From NCBI GenBank assembly GCA_035626595.1, contig DASPNJ010000103.1, positions 1 to 64,000 on the forward strand: 64,000 nt of DNA. The letters are read 5' to 3'. The translations under genes and the position numbers were made by a program. Positions 28,269-35,766 of the stretch are shown here, piece after piece. The number at the start of each line of letters is the position of its first letter. Within the stretch, counting starts at the first letter, position 1. Under the pieces are notes generated by a model that saw nothing but the letters and a program-made list of their open reading frames with translations, did no database searches and was not told where the DNA came from. The DNA comes from JAQGMV01 sp035626595 (GTDB lineage: Bacteria > Pseudomonadota > Gammaproteobacteria > Burkholderiales > SG8-41).

Positions 28269-29357
28269 TTGAAGCTCGGCTACTTCACGATGCCGATACA
28301 CCCGGCGTCGCGCAATTACACGCAGACGCTGAAAGAAGACCGCGAAGCGATCCTCGTTGCGGACCGGCTCGGCTACATAGAAGCGTTCATCGGCGAGCAC
28401 ATCACCGACGTCTGCGAGACGATTCCCTCGCCGCTCTCGTTCATCGCGAGCGTCGCGCACGACACGAAGCTCAGGCTCGGGCCCGGCACGCTGAACCTGC
28501 CGAACAGTCATCCCGCGCAGATCGCGGCGCACGTGGCGATGATCGACCACATGCTCGAAGGCCGCTTCATTCTCGGTATCGGCCCGGGCGGCTTGCGCTC
28601 GGACTGGGAAGTGTTCGGCAATCTCGAGCAGGATCGCAACGCGATGTTCGTCGAATGCATCGACCAGATCCTCGCGCTCTGGGCAGGCGATGCGCCGTAC
28701 GATCTCGACGGGCAGTACTGGAAGATCAGCACGCGCAAGACGCTGCTGCGCGAAGCCGGACAGGGACTCATCCTCAAGCCCTACCAGAAGCCGCATCCCG
28801 AGATCGTGATCACCGTGGTGGTGGCGAACTCACGCGGACTCGCCGCCGCGGCCGCGCGCGGCTGGCATCCGATCTCGGCCAACTTCATCCACCCGCACTG
28901 GGTCGCCACGCACTGGCCGACGTACAAGGAAGGCTGCGAGCGCGGCGGCCACGCGATTCGCGGCGAGGACTGGCGCGTCGCGCGCAGCATCTTCGTCGCC
29001 GACGACGCGGCGACCGCGAAGCGCTACGCGCTCGATCCCGACGGCGCCTACGGCTTTTATTTCCAGAACCTCATGGCGAAGCGCCGCGCGCGCGGCATGC
29101 TGGACACGTTCAAGCACGATACCGCGATGCCGGACAGCGACTGCACGATCGAATACGTGCTGAACCACCTGCCGATCCATGGCACGCCGGAGCGCGTCGC
29201 GGAGAAGATCGTCGAGCTGCGGCGGCAGGTCGGACCCTTCGGCACGCTCCTGTACGTCGGACACGACTGGCACGATGCCGCACTTGCGAAACGCTCGCTG
29301 GAGCTCATGGCTACCGAAGTCATGCCCCGGGTTAATCGAGCGCTCGGCGAACAGTAG
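28269..29357 (+). CDS. LLM-class flavin-dependent oxidoreductase (luciferase-like)
   Basis: A 362-residue FMN-dependent monooxygenase of the bacterial luciferase superfamily: KLGYFTMPIHPASRN at the start, RLGYIEAFIGEHITD, GPGTLNLPNSHPAQIAA, and RFILGIGPGGLRSDWEVFG. Superfamily members hydroxylate or cleave carbon or sulfur substrates using reduced flavin from a separate reductase; none is encoded here. The TTG start at 28269 follows a weak ribosome site, 30 bases after the hydrolase stop. Substrate unknown. Confidence 0.88.
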   Translation: MKLGYFTMPIHPASRNYTQTLKEDREAILVADRLGYIEAFIGEHITDVCETIPSPLSFIASVAHDTKLRLGPGTLNLPNSHPAQIAAHVAMIDHMLEGRFILGIGPGGLRSDWEVFGNLEQDRNAMFVECIDQILALWAGDAPYDLDGQYWKISTRKTLLREAGQGLILKPYQKPHPEIVITVVVANSRGLAAAAARGWHPISANFIHPHWVATHWPTYKEGCERGGHAIRGEDWRVARSIFVADDAATAKRYALDPDGAYGFYFQNLMAKRRARGMLDTFKHDTAMPDSDCTIEYVLNHLPIHGTPERVAEKIVELRRQVGPFGTLLYVGHDWHDAALAKRSLELMATEVMPRVNRALGEQ

Positions 29358-29447
29358 CGCTGCGGCAGGCGGACACGGAACCGCGTTGCAGCCTGCTGTG
29401 CGCGGGTCTAAATTGGCTTGGCAGGTCCACCACAGGAGGAGATAACA

Positions 29448-29918
29448 ATGGCCGCTACGTACACGCTGCGCGTGAACGGCAGGTCCCACACCGTTCGCGT
29501 CGACGATCCCCAGATGCCCCTGCTCTACGCGCTCCGCAACGAGCTCGACCTGCACGGCCCGCGCTTCGGCTGCGGGCTCGGGCAGTGCGGCGCCTGCACT
29601 GTCGAGCTCGACGGCAAGGCGGTGCGCTCGTGCAGCGTTCCGGTGTCCGCCGCCGCGGACAAGCCCATCGTCACGCTCGAGGGCCTGGGGACTGCGCAGA
29701 AGCCGCATCCTCTGCAGCAGGCTTTCATCGAAGAGCAGGCGGTGCAGTGCGGCTATTGCATCAACGGCATGATCATGCAGGCGAAGGTGCTGCTCGATTC
29801 CAACAAAAAGCCCTCCGATGCGCAGATCCGGCAGGCGCTCGCCGGCAACCTGTGCAGGTGCGGCACGCACGTGCGCATCGTGCGCGCGGTCAAGCGCGCG
29901 TCCGGGCTGATGGCCTAG
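29448..29918 (+). CDS. (2Fe-2S) subunit of a molybdenum hydroxylase
   Basis: Small iron-sulfur subunit (156 residues). The N-terminal ferredoxin domain has FGCGLGQCGACTVELDG (cysteines for the first cluster), and the C-terminal all-helical domain has VQCGYCINGMIMQA and GNLCRCGTHVRI for the second cluster. Passes electrons from the molybdenum subunit encoded 13 bases downstream. No FAD subunit (CoxM-like) is in the locus, so this is the two-subunit isoquinoline 1-oxidoreductase/IorAB-like type. A good AGGAGG site precedes the ATG at 29448. Confidence 0.95.
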   Translation: MAATYTLRVNGRSHTVRVDDPQMPLLYALRNELDLHGPRFGCGLGQCGACTVELDGKAVRSCSVPVSAAADKPIVTLEGLGTAQKPHPLQQAFIEEQAVQCGYCINGMIMQAKVLLDSNKKPSDAQIRQALAGNLCRCGTHVRIVRAVKRASGLMA

Positions 29919-29931
29919 GGAGGAGACGATC

Positions 29932-32157
29932 ATGTCGAACGAAACCGAACTCCGCAGCCCGTCCACGCTGGAGTCACGTCGCGCCTTCCTGAAGACTTCA
30001 GGCGCGCTCGTCGTGACGTTCACGCTCGCACACCCGCTGTCGAATCTCGCGAGTGCGGCCGCCTCGCCCGGTAAGACCGTGGCCGCCAACGAGGTCGACG
30101 GCTTCGTCGCGATCGACGGCAACGGGCGCGTCACGATCTATTCCGGCAAGGTCGATCTCGGCACCGGCACGTCCACGGCGCTCGTCCAGATCGCGGCCGA
30201 AGAGCTTTGCGTGCCGATGAGCCGGGTCGAGCTCGTCGAGGGCGATACCGCGCTCACGCCCGACCAGGGTACGACGTGGGGCAGCCTCACGATCCAGGTC
30301 GGGGGCATGCAGATCCGCCGCGCCTGCGCCACTGCGCGCGAGATGTTGCTCGCCAGGGGCGCGGAAAAGCTCGGCGTCGCCGCTGCTGCCGTGTACGCGG
30401 AGGACGGCGAAGTGCGGCGGCAGGCCGGCGGCCCGGGCATCGCGTACGCGCAGTTGATCGGCGGTCAGAGCTTCGAGATGAAAGTGAACGACAAGGTGAA
30501 GTTGAAGCCGGTGTCGAGCTACGTCCTCGTCGGACACCCGATCAGGCGCCGCGACATTCCCGAAAAGGTGACGGGGCAGTTCACCTACATGCAGGACATG
30601 AAAGTCTCGGGCATGGTACACGCGCGCGTCATCCGCCCGGCTGCGATGAAAGCGACTCTGCAATCGGTGGACGACAGCGCGGCGAAGAAAGTGCCGGGTT
30701 ATCTCTCGACCGTGCGCAAAGGCGACTTTCTCGCCGTCGTCGCGCGCGACGAATGGGCCGCCATCCGCTGCGCGAATGCGGTGCGCGCGCGCTGGTCCGA
30801 CTGGCAGGGCCTGCCCGAGATGGAGAAGCTCTGGGATCACGTGCGCGCGACGAAAGTCGTCAAGGACGAGGTGTTCCAGAACGTCGGCAATGTCGCCGCC
30901 GTGAAGAACGCCGCGAAGACGCTCTCGGCCACGTACGACTTCGCGATACACACGCACGGCTCGATCGGACCCTCGTGCGCGATCGCCGAATACAAGGACG
31001 GTCGGATGACCGTGTGGAGCTCGTCGCAGGCGACGCATCTGCTGCGCAAGCAGCTCGCGAACATGCTGTCGATGAAGGTCGACAACGTGCGCTGCCTGTA
31101 CGTCGAAGGCGCGGGCTGCTACGGCCGCAACGGCCACGAGGACGCCGCGGCGGATGCGGCGCTGCTCGCGGCGCAGCTCGGCCGTCCGGTGCGCGTGCAG
31201 TGGAGTCGGCAGGACGAGCACGGCTGGGATCCGAAAGGACCGCCGACGCTGCTCGAGCACCGCGCGCAACTCGACGCGAACGGCAACGTCCTAGCGTGGG
31301 AATCGTACGTCTATATCCCCGACCGGCCTAAAGGTTTCGAGGTCACGCTCGTCGCGGCCGAGCTCGCGGGCATGCCGAAAGACACCGCGTTCCCCGGCAA
31401 CATCCATCAGGCGCTGGCGATTCCCTATGCGTTCCCGAACGTTAAAGCGACGGCGAAATGGCTTGCCGAGACGCCGTTCAAGCCGTCATGGATCCGCACG
31501 CCGGGACGCATGCAGAACACGTATGCGAACGAGAGCTTCATGGACGAGATCGCGGCGTCAGCCGGCATCGATCCGATCCAGTTCCGGCTGCGGAACCTGA
31601 AAGACGCGCGCGGCATCGAGTGCATCGAGCGCTGTGCGAAGCTCGCGAAATGGACGCCGCGCGGCGGCGGCGCGCGCGAAGGCGGCGAGATCGCGAAGGG
31701 CCGCGGCTTCTCGTACATCAAGTACGAGCTCGTGCGCACGTACGTCGCGGTCGTCGCGGACGTCGAAGTGAATCGCCGGACCGGCGACGTGCGCGTGACG
31801 AACTTCTACTGCGCGCACGACTGCGGCCAGATCATCAATCCAGACGGGCTGAAGAACCAGATCGAAGGCAACATCGTGCAGACGGTGAGCCGAACGCTGA
31901 TCGAGGAGCTCAAGTTCGACCGCTCGCGCGTGACCAGCGTCGACTGGGAGAGCTACCCGATCCTGCGCTTTGCGGAAGTGCCGGAGATCGCGATGGACCT
32001 CATCAGCCGGCCGAACGAAGCGCCGTGGGGCGCGGGCGAGCCCGCAGCGGCGGTGGTGCCTTCGGCGATCGCCAATGCGATCTACGACGCGGTGGGCGTG
32101 CGGATGCGCTCGGTGCCGTTCACGCCGGCGAAGGTGCTCGCGGCGATGAAGACGTAG
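29932..32157 (+). CDS. molybdopterin-binding subunit of a Tat-exported xanthine dehydrogenase-family hydroxylase
   Basis: The 741-residue large subunit. A twin-arginine signal SRRAFLKTSGAL is at about residues 17-28 followed by a hydrophobic stretch, so the folded enzyme with its cofactor is exported with its small partner. The MoCo-binding region includes GQFTYMQDMKVSGMVHARVI. The late WGAGEPAAAVVPSAIANAI holds the GxGE motif with the catalytic Glu. Electron acceptor is probably a membrane or periplasmic cytochrome not encoded here. The substrate class, an aldehyde or N-heterocycle, is not decidable. Its 3' end overlaps the convergent gene by 38 bp. Confidence 0.92.
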   Translation: MSNETELRSPSTLESRRAFLKTSGALVVTFTLAHPLSNLASAAASPGKTVAANEVDGFVAIDGNGRVTIYSGKVDLGTGTSTALVQIAAEELCVPMSRVELVEGDTALTPDQGTTWGSLTIQVGGMQIRRACATAREMLLARGAEKLGVAAAAVYAEDGEVRRQAGGPGIAYAQLIGGQSFEMKVNDKVKLKPVSSYVLVGHPIRRRDIPEKVTGQFTYMQDMKVSGMVHARVIRPAAMKATLQSVDDSAAKKVPGYLSTVRKGDFLAVVARDEWAAIRCANAVRARWSDWQGLPEMEKLWDHVRATKVVKDEVFQNVGNVAAVKNAAKTLSATYDFAIHTHGSIGPSCAIAEYKDGRMTVWSSSQATHLLRKQLANMLSMKVDNVRCLYVEGAGCYGRNGHEDAAADAALLAAQLGRPVRVQWSRQDEHGWDPKGPPTLLEHRAQLDANGNVLAWESYVYIPDRPKGFEVTLVAAELAGMPKDTAFPGNIHQALAIPYAFPNVKATAKWLAETPFKPSWIRTPGRMQNTYANESFMDEIAASAGIDPIQFRLRNLKDARGIECIERCAKLAKWTPRGGGAREGGEIAKGRGFSYIKYELVRTYVAVVADVEVNRRTGDVRVTNFYCAHDCGQIINPDGLKNQIEGNIVQTVSRTLIEELKFDRSRVTSVDWESYPILRFAEVPEIAMDLISRPNEAPWGAGEPAAAVVPSAIANAIYDAVGVRMRSVPFTPAKVLAAMKT

Positions 32158-33268
32158 GGTGTCGGAAATCCTGGACGCTTGTGGCGAGCGTGCCGTCCGC
32201 GCGCTTGAGCGCCCGCGTCACCGACTTCGTCGCACCGAACGTCGGGATGAACGCCGAGTGCTTCCCGGCGCCGCCGATGACCGCGATGATGATGTCCTCG
32301 GCGCGCTGGACCGCCGGCACCATCGTCTCGTCGGTCGCGTTCGCGTAGCGTTCCCTGAACGTCACCTTGAGCCGGCGCTCGATGTTCTCCTTCGAGAACT
32401 TCCACAGCGGGCTCATGGCGCGTTCCTGAAGAAAGCGCTTCGCGTCGAGCTTGGAGAATCCGCCGTCGGCGACGGTCTTCGCGTGCTCCGGCCCCATCAC
32501 GACGACCGGCTGCGCTGAGTAGAACACGTCGTTCGTGCCGGGTGTCGCCATGACACCGGCGATCGTCGTGAGAATGCCTTCCGCGGTGATGCTTTCGTGG
32601 TCGTTCACGTTGTGCAGCGCTTCCGCGCCGATCACGGTGACGGTGCTCGCGTCCTTCGGAAAACCACGTTCGACGTGGAGCGGCTCCCACGCGCTCGCCT
32701 CCTCGTTCTCGCCGACGAAATAGCTGTACTTCGAGGGCGCGCCGAACGTCGCCATGTCCCCCGCGCCCGGAATTGCGCCGCCGATGTTGACCAGCGCGAG
32801 CCGGATGGCGCGCCCGATCGTCGAGTTCGCATGCGTCCCGGGGCCGAACGCGTTGTGGCCGCTGTTGATGCCGAGCTCGCCGCGCACCGGCCCGTTCACG
32901 ATCACGAGCGGCGCGCACGGATGCGTCGTCGCCTGCACGCCGTACAGGTTGAACGCTTCCTCGCACATCGCCTCGATCGCGAGCAGGTAGAGCGGAAAGT
33001 ATTCGGGCCGGCAGCCGGCCATCACCGCGTTCGCCGCAAGCCTCACCGGCGTCGCCTCCCCATAGCGTGGCGCGATCTTCGCGATCGATTCGTCCCACGG
33101 ACGGTCGCAGTAGGCGAGCATGCGCTCCACGCGCCCGGCTGTCGGCGGCACGATGGGCAGTCCGTCGCCCCATCCACGCTCCATGTAGAGCGCGTTGATC
33201 GCGTCGAAATCGTCCTCGGCTTCGACGGCTGCGCCCGGCGCCGCCAGCAGGTCGTTCAGGTGAGCCAT
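32120..33268 (-). CDS. conserved-looking protein of unknown function next to a UGSC selenoprotein
   Basis: A 382-residue soluble protein that I do not assign to a named family. It has no signal peptide or membrane helix. Striking segments are GWGDGLPIVPPTAGRVERML, CRPEYFPLYLLAIEAM, HPCAPLVIVNGPVRGELGI, the Asn/Gly-rich GHNAFGPGTHANSTIGRAI and the IGGAIPGAGDMATFGAP loop, which together look like an enzyme active site. The last residues after TLATSVQDFRHP overlap the 3' end of the molybdenum hydroxylase. It shares the minus strand with the selenoprotein gene, with one plus-strand gene between them. A functional link to the selenoprotein is inference. Confidence 0.65.
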   Translation of the reverse strand: MAHLNDLLAAPGAAVEAEDDFDAINALYMERGWGDGLPIVPPTAGRVERMLAYCDRPWDESIAKIAPRYGEATPVRLAANAVMAGCRPEYFPLYLLAIEAMCEEAFNLYGVQATTHPCAPLVIVNGPVRGELGINSGHNAFGPGTHANSTIGRAIRLALVNIGGAIPGAGDMATFGAPSKYSYFVGENEEASAWEPLHVERGFPKDASTVTVIGAEALHNVNDHESITAEGILTTIAGVMATPGTNDVFYSAQPVVVMGPEHAKTVADGGFSKLDAKRFLQERAMSPLWKFSKENIERRLKVTFRERYANATDETMVPAVQRAEDIIIAVIGGAGKHSAFIPTFGATKSVTRALKRADGTLATSVQDFRHPTSSSPRAPSPA

Positions 33269-33331
33269 GCGTCCTTTCGTCCGCGCATCGATTGCGCCGG
33301 CGCGGATGATAGAACAGAATCATCGCCGAAG

Positions 33332-34987
33332 ATGCTCGACCTCCGAAGCGAAGCGACCGGCCCCGGGAATCACTTGCGCGCGGGGCCGCTCGCGGCGGCC
33401 CTCCTCGCGGCGCTCGTCACCTACCTGCTGATGAACTATCTGCTGGTGGACGATGTGATCACTCAGCTTCCGGCGCGCGTCCCCTACAAGTCCGCCGCAT
33501 ACATCGGCTGGCTGGGCTGCGGCTTCGTCACGCTGCTGGCGCTGTTCGCCACGGCGCCGCGGATGCTGCTGTACGTGCTCGTGCCGGTTCTGTTCGTCTC
33601 GCTCGTCGTCAATTACGCATATGCGTCGATCGCGAACGTGCCGCTGTCGCTGGACGTGATCGCGTGGCTGCCGCACGAAGCGGCTCAGCTTTCGAATGCC
33701 TGGGCCGAGTACCGCAACGACATCGCCTCCGCGATCCTCAAGGCGCTCGCGGCGCTCGCGGCCTTGGTCGCAGTTCGCTTCGCGCTGCTGCGCGACCCGT
33801 GGCTCGGCCGGCGCCTCACCCGCCGCGGCGTTCGCATGGCGGCCGTGGCGGCATTCCTCGGCTTTCACGCCGCGACGCTGGCGCTCCAGCCGCCGCTCGC
33901 GGCAGCCGAAACGAATCTCGTGGTCTTCGGCATGCCGAGTCTCTTCAGCACGATACCCGAGCCACGACCGGTGTCGACGCAACCGGCACGCGCACCCCTC
34001 GTACGGCACGTGGTGCTGGTGGTGGACGAAAGCGTGACGCACGAGGCCTACAAGAAGCTCATCGCGCCGCGCGTGCGCACACTCCCTGCAATCGAGTATG
34101 GCGAGGCCGCTTCGACCGCGAATTGCAGCGCCGCGAGCAACGCGCTGCTGCGATGGGGCGTCGAACGGGCCCGCATCCGCGAGCCCGGTTACGACCCGCG
34201 CACCAATCCGATGATCTGGGGCTACGCCAAAGCCGCGGGATTCCGTACCGTGCTGATCGACGGTCAATCGACCGGCAACATGCACAACTATGTGAACCCC
34301 AGGGAATTCGCGCTGATCGACGAATTCGTCGCGGCCGACCGCGGCCCGGACACCGACCATCACATCGCGCGCATGTTGAACGAGCGTCTGCGGCGGCCGG
34401 GCCGCGAGTTCATCTACGTGGTAAAGCGCGGCGCGCACTTTCCGTACGAGATGAACTATCCCGCCGGTACCGTCCCGGCCGATGCAAGCCGCGCTGCCAA
34501 GTACGCCGCCGCGATAACGCACGCATCGGCAGGTTTCTTCGCAGGGCTCGACAGGACCGCGCCATTGTCGGACGTGCTGATGATCTACACGTCGGATCAC
34601 GGCCAGGATTTCAGGGAGCGCGCCGCGCACTGCAATCCCCGCCCGCGCGCGGCGGAGTACTCGGTGCCGCTCGTGGTGCTGACCGCGGCCCCGCCATTGA
34701 GAGCGCTGCTATCGGACGCGGCGCCGATGCAGAACCGCGCATCGCACCTCAACATATTCCCGACGCTGCTGTACGCCTTCGGCTACGCCCGGCCATGGCT
34801 GGAAGGCATTTACGGGCCCACCCTGGCCGGCCCGCCGGCACCTTATGTCACTTACGTGAGCCTCGGCTGGCGGGCCGGCGCACGCGGCGCCGATCGCCAC
34901 ACCGTCAGGGCCTCGGATTTCGTCGAGAGCGCGTCGTTTCCGCGCCGCGGCGCCCGGGAAGCACGAGGCAAGGCGAACGACGGCTGA
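33332..34987 (+). CDS. membrane sulfatase/phosphoethanolamine-transferase-like protein
   Basis: A 551-residue inner-membrane protein. About five transmembrane helices lie in residues 18-190 (for example AAALLAALVTYLLMNYLLV), and a periplasmic alkaline-phosphatase-superfamily domain follows. HVVLVVDESVTHEAYKK carries the first metal-binding residues and a possible Thr nucleophile. TANCSAASNALLRWG, KRGAHFPYEMNYP and the late TSDHGQDFRE (metal Asp-His) match the superfamily order. The E-T-A/R pattern of true EptA enzymes is altered to E-S-V-T, so the head-group donor is uncertain. It is divergent from the 382-residue gene, 63 bp apart. Confidence 0.75.
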   Translation: MLDLRSEATGPGNHLRAGPLAAALLAALVTYLLMNYLLVDDVITQLPARVPYKSAAYIGWLGCGFVTLLALFATAPRMLLYVLVPVLFVSLVVNYAYASIANVPLSLDVIAWLPHEAAQLSNAWAEYRNDIASAILKALAALAALVAVRFALLRDPWLGRRLTRRGVRMAAVAAFLGFHAATLALQPPLAAAETNLVVFGMPSLFSTIPEPRPVSTQPARAPLVRHVVLVVDESVTHEAYKKLIAPRVRTLPAIEYGEAASTANCSAASNALLRWGVERARIREPGYDPRTNPMIWGYAKAAGFRTVLIDGQSTGNMHNYVNPREFALIDEFVAADRGPDTDHHIARMLNERLRRPGREFIYVVKRGAHFPYEMNYPAGTVPADASRAAKYAAAITHASAGFFAGLDRTAPLSDVLMIYTSDHGQDFRERAAHCNPRPRAAEYSVPLVVLTAAPPLRALLSDAAPMQNRASHLNIFPTLLYAFGYARPWLEGIYGPTLAGPPAPYVTYVSLGWRAGARGADRHTVRASDFVESASFPRRGAREARGKANDG

Positions 34988-35008
34988 TGTCGCTCGCGCG
35001 CAGCCGTT

Positions 35009-35548
35009 CTAGCGCGCGTGCGCCTCTATCAGCTTCACGAGCTGCGGCGTCGCCACGTCGGCGCGGCCTTTGACGCTGTCGATGTCCAGACCGCCGAGCG
35101 GGTGCGGGATGATGAGCAGCGGCAGGTCGGGAACGCCGAAGATCTTCGCCTGCGTCTCGCCCAGCTTCTGAAAGGCGGTAGAGCACACCACCGCCGTCAC
35201 GAGACCCCTTTTCCTGAGCTCTGCCATGTCGTGGACACTCCACGACGTGCAGGAGCCTCAGTCGCCCATCGCGCTGACGACGACGTCAGCCTCCGCCGTC
35301 AGCTTGTCGAGGATCTCCGCCGGCGCGGGCAGGCTCACGCTCCCCTTGCGCGTCATGACGACGCTTTCCACCGGCACCACCGATTTCACCGAGTCCACGA
35401 TGAACTTCAGCAGGTGGTCCGCGTTGCCCTTGCTGTTGTCCAGCACGCCGAGCCGTATGCCGTTCTTCTCGATACGCCGTTCGTTCACGACGGCGGTTGC
35501 GCCGGGCGCCGGCGCTTCCGGCACGACGAGCACGACTTTGTTCGCCAT
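35009..35548 (-). CDS. UGSC-family selenoprotein (in-frame TGA decoded as selenocysteine)
   Basis: A 179-residue protein of the UGSC (seleno)protein family, function unknown. The ATG at 35548 follows a strong AAGGAGG site. Codon 97 (35258-35260) is TGA in the context M-G-D-[TGA]-G-S-C, and the same frame continues past it as GSCTSWSVHDMAELRKRGL to the stop at 35009. The upstream half starts ANKVVLVVPEAPAPGATAVV; the downstream half keeps codon bias and good sequence (FGVPDLPLLIIPHPLGG). A perfect stem-loop lies 11 bases past the TGA. Sec and the following Cys give a U-x-x-C redox-type motif. An ordinary reading would split this into two unnatural fragments. Sec machinery (selA, selB, selC, selD) is not in the window. 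Confidence 0.88.
35228..35246 (-). promoter_or_regulatory. bacterial SECIS-like stem-loop after the Sec codon
   Basis: On the mRNA, GTCGTGGA-GTG-TCCACGAC forms a perfect 8-bp stem with a 3-base loop starting with G. It begins 11 bases after the TGA, so the loop is about 19 bases from the Sec codon, in the range known for bacterial SECIS elements. TGC/GCA flanks can extend the lower stem across a small internal loop. It also encodes SWSVHD of the protein. Confidence 0.75.
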
Positions 35549-35625
35549 TGCAACCTCCTTGAGTGTTTTGAAGTTATCACAACGCGCGTCCGGTAAAATC
35601 GAGCCTCCTGCAGCACCCGCTCCCG

Positions 35626-35687
35626 CTAAGCTACTTTTTGCGCCGAGACGCTCCGAGCCTCGAGGCGCGTCGTTGGATTTTTTTCGA
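35626..35687 (+). repeat. family C repeat, copy 2
   Basis: GCTAAGCTACTTTTTGCGCC, GAG...CTC arms, then GGCGCGTCGTTGG and a T-run. The GCGCC/GGCGC arms form a hairpin. It precedes copy 3 and the uvrA start, in the gap after the selenoprotein gene. Confidence 0.75.
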
Positions 35688-35707
35688 ACGGACGCGGCAA
35701 TCGCCGC

Positions 35708-35766
35708 GCTAAGCTACTTTTTGCGCCGAAGACGCTGGTAAGCGTCGAGGCGCGTCGTTGGTTTTT
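35708..35766 (+). repeat. family C repeat, copy 3 (abuts uvrA start)
   Basis: Same units as copy 2: GCTAAGCTACTTTTTGCGCC and GGCGCGTCGTTGG followed by TTTTT, ending at the base before the uvrA ATG. No Shine-Dalgarno is visible between the repeat and the ATG. Confidence 0.75.

Noticed and set aside
35009..35260. Reading the selenoprotein as two genes or a nonsense pseudogene
   Set aside because: Frame and codon quality continue through the TGA, the context is UGSC, and a stem-loop follows; recoding explains it better.
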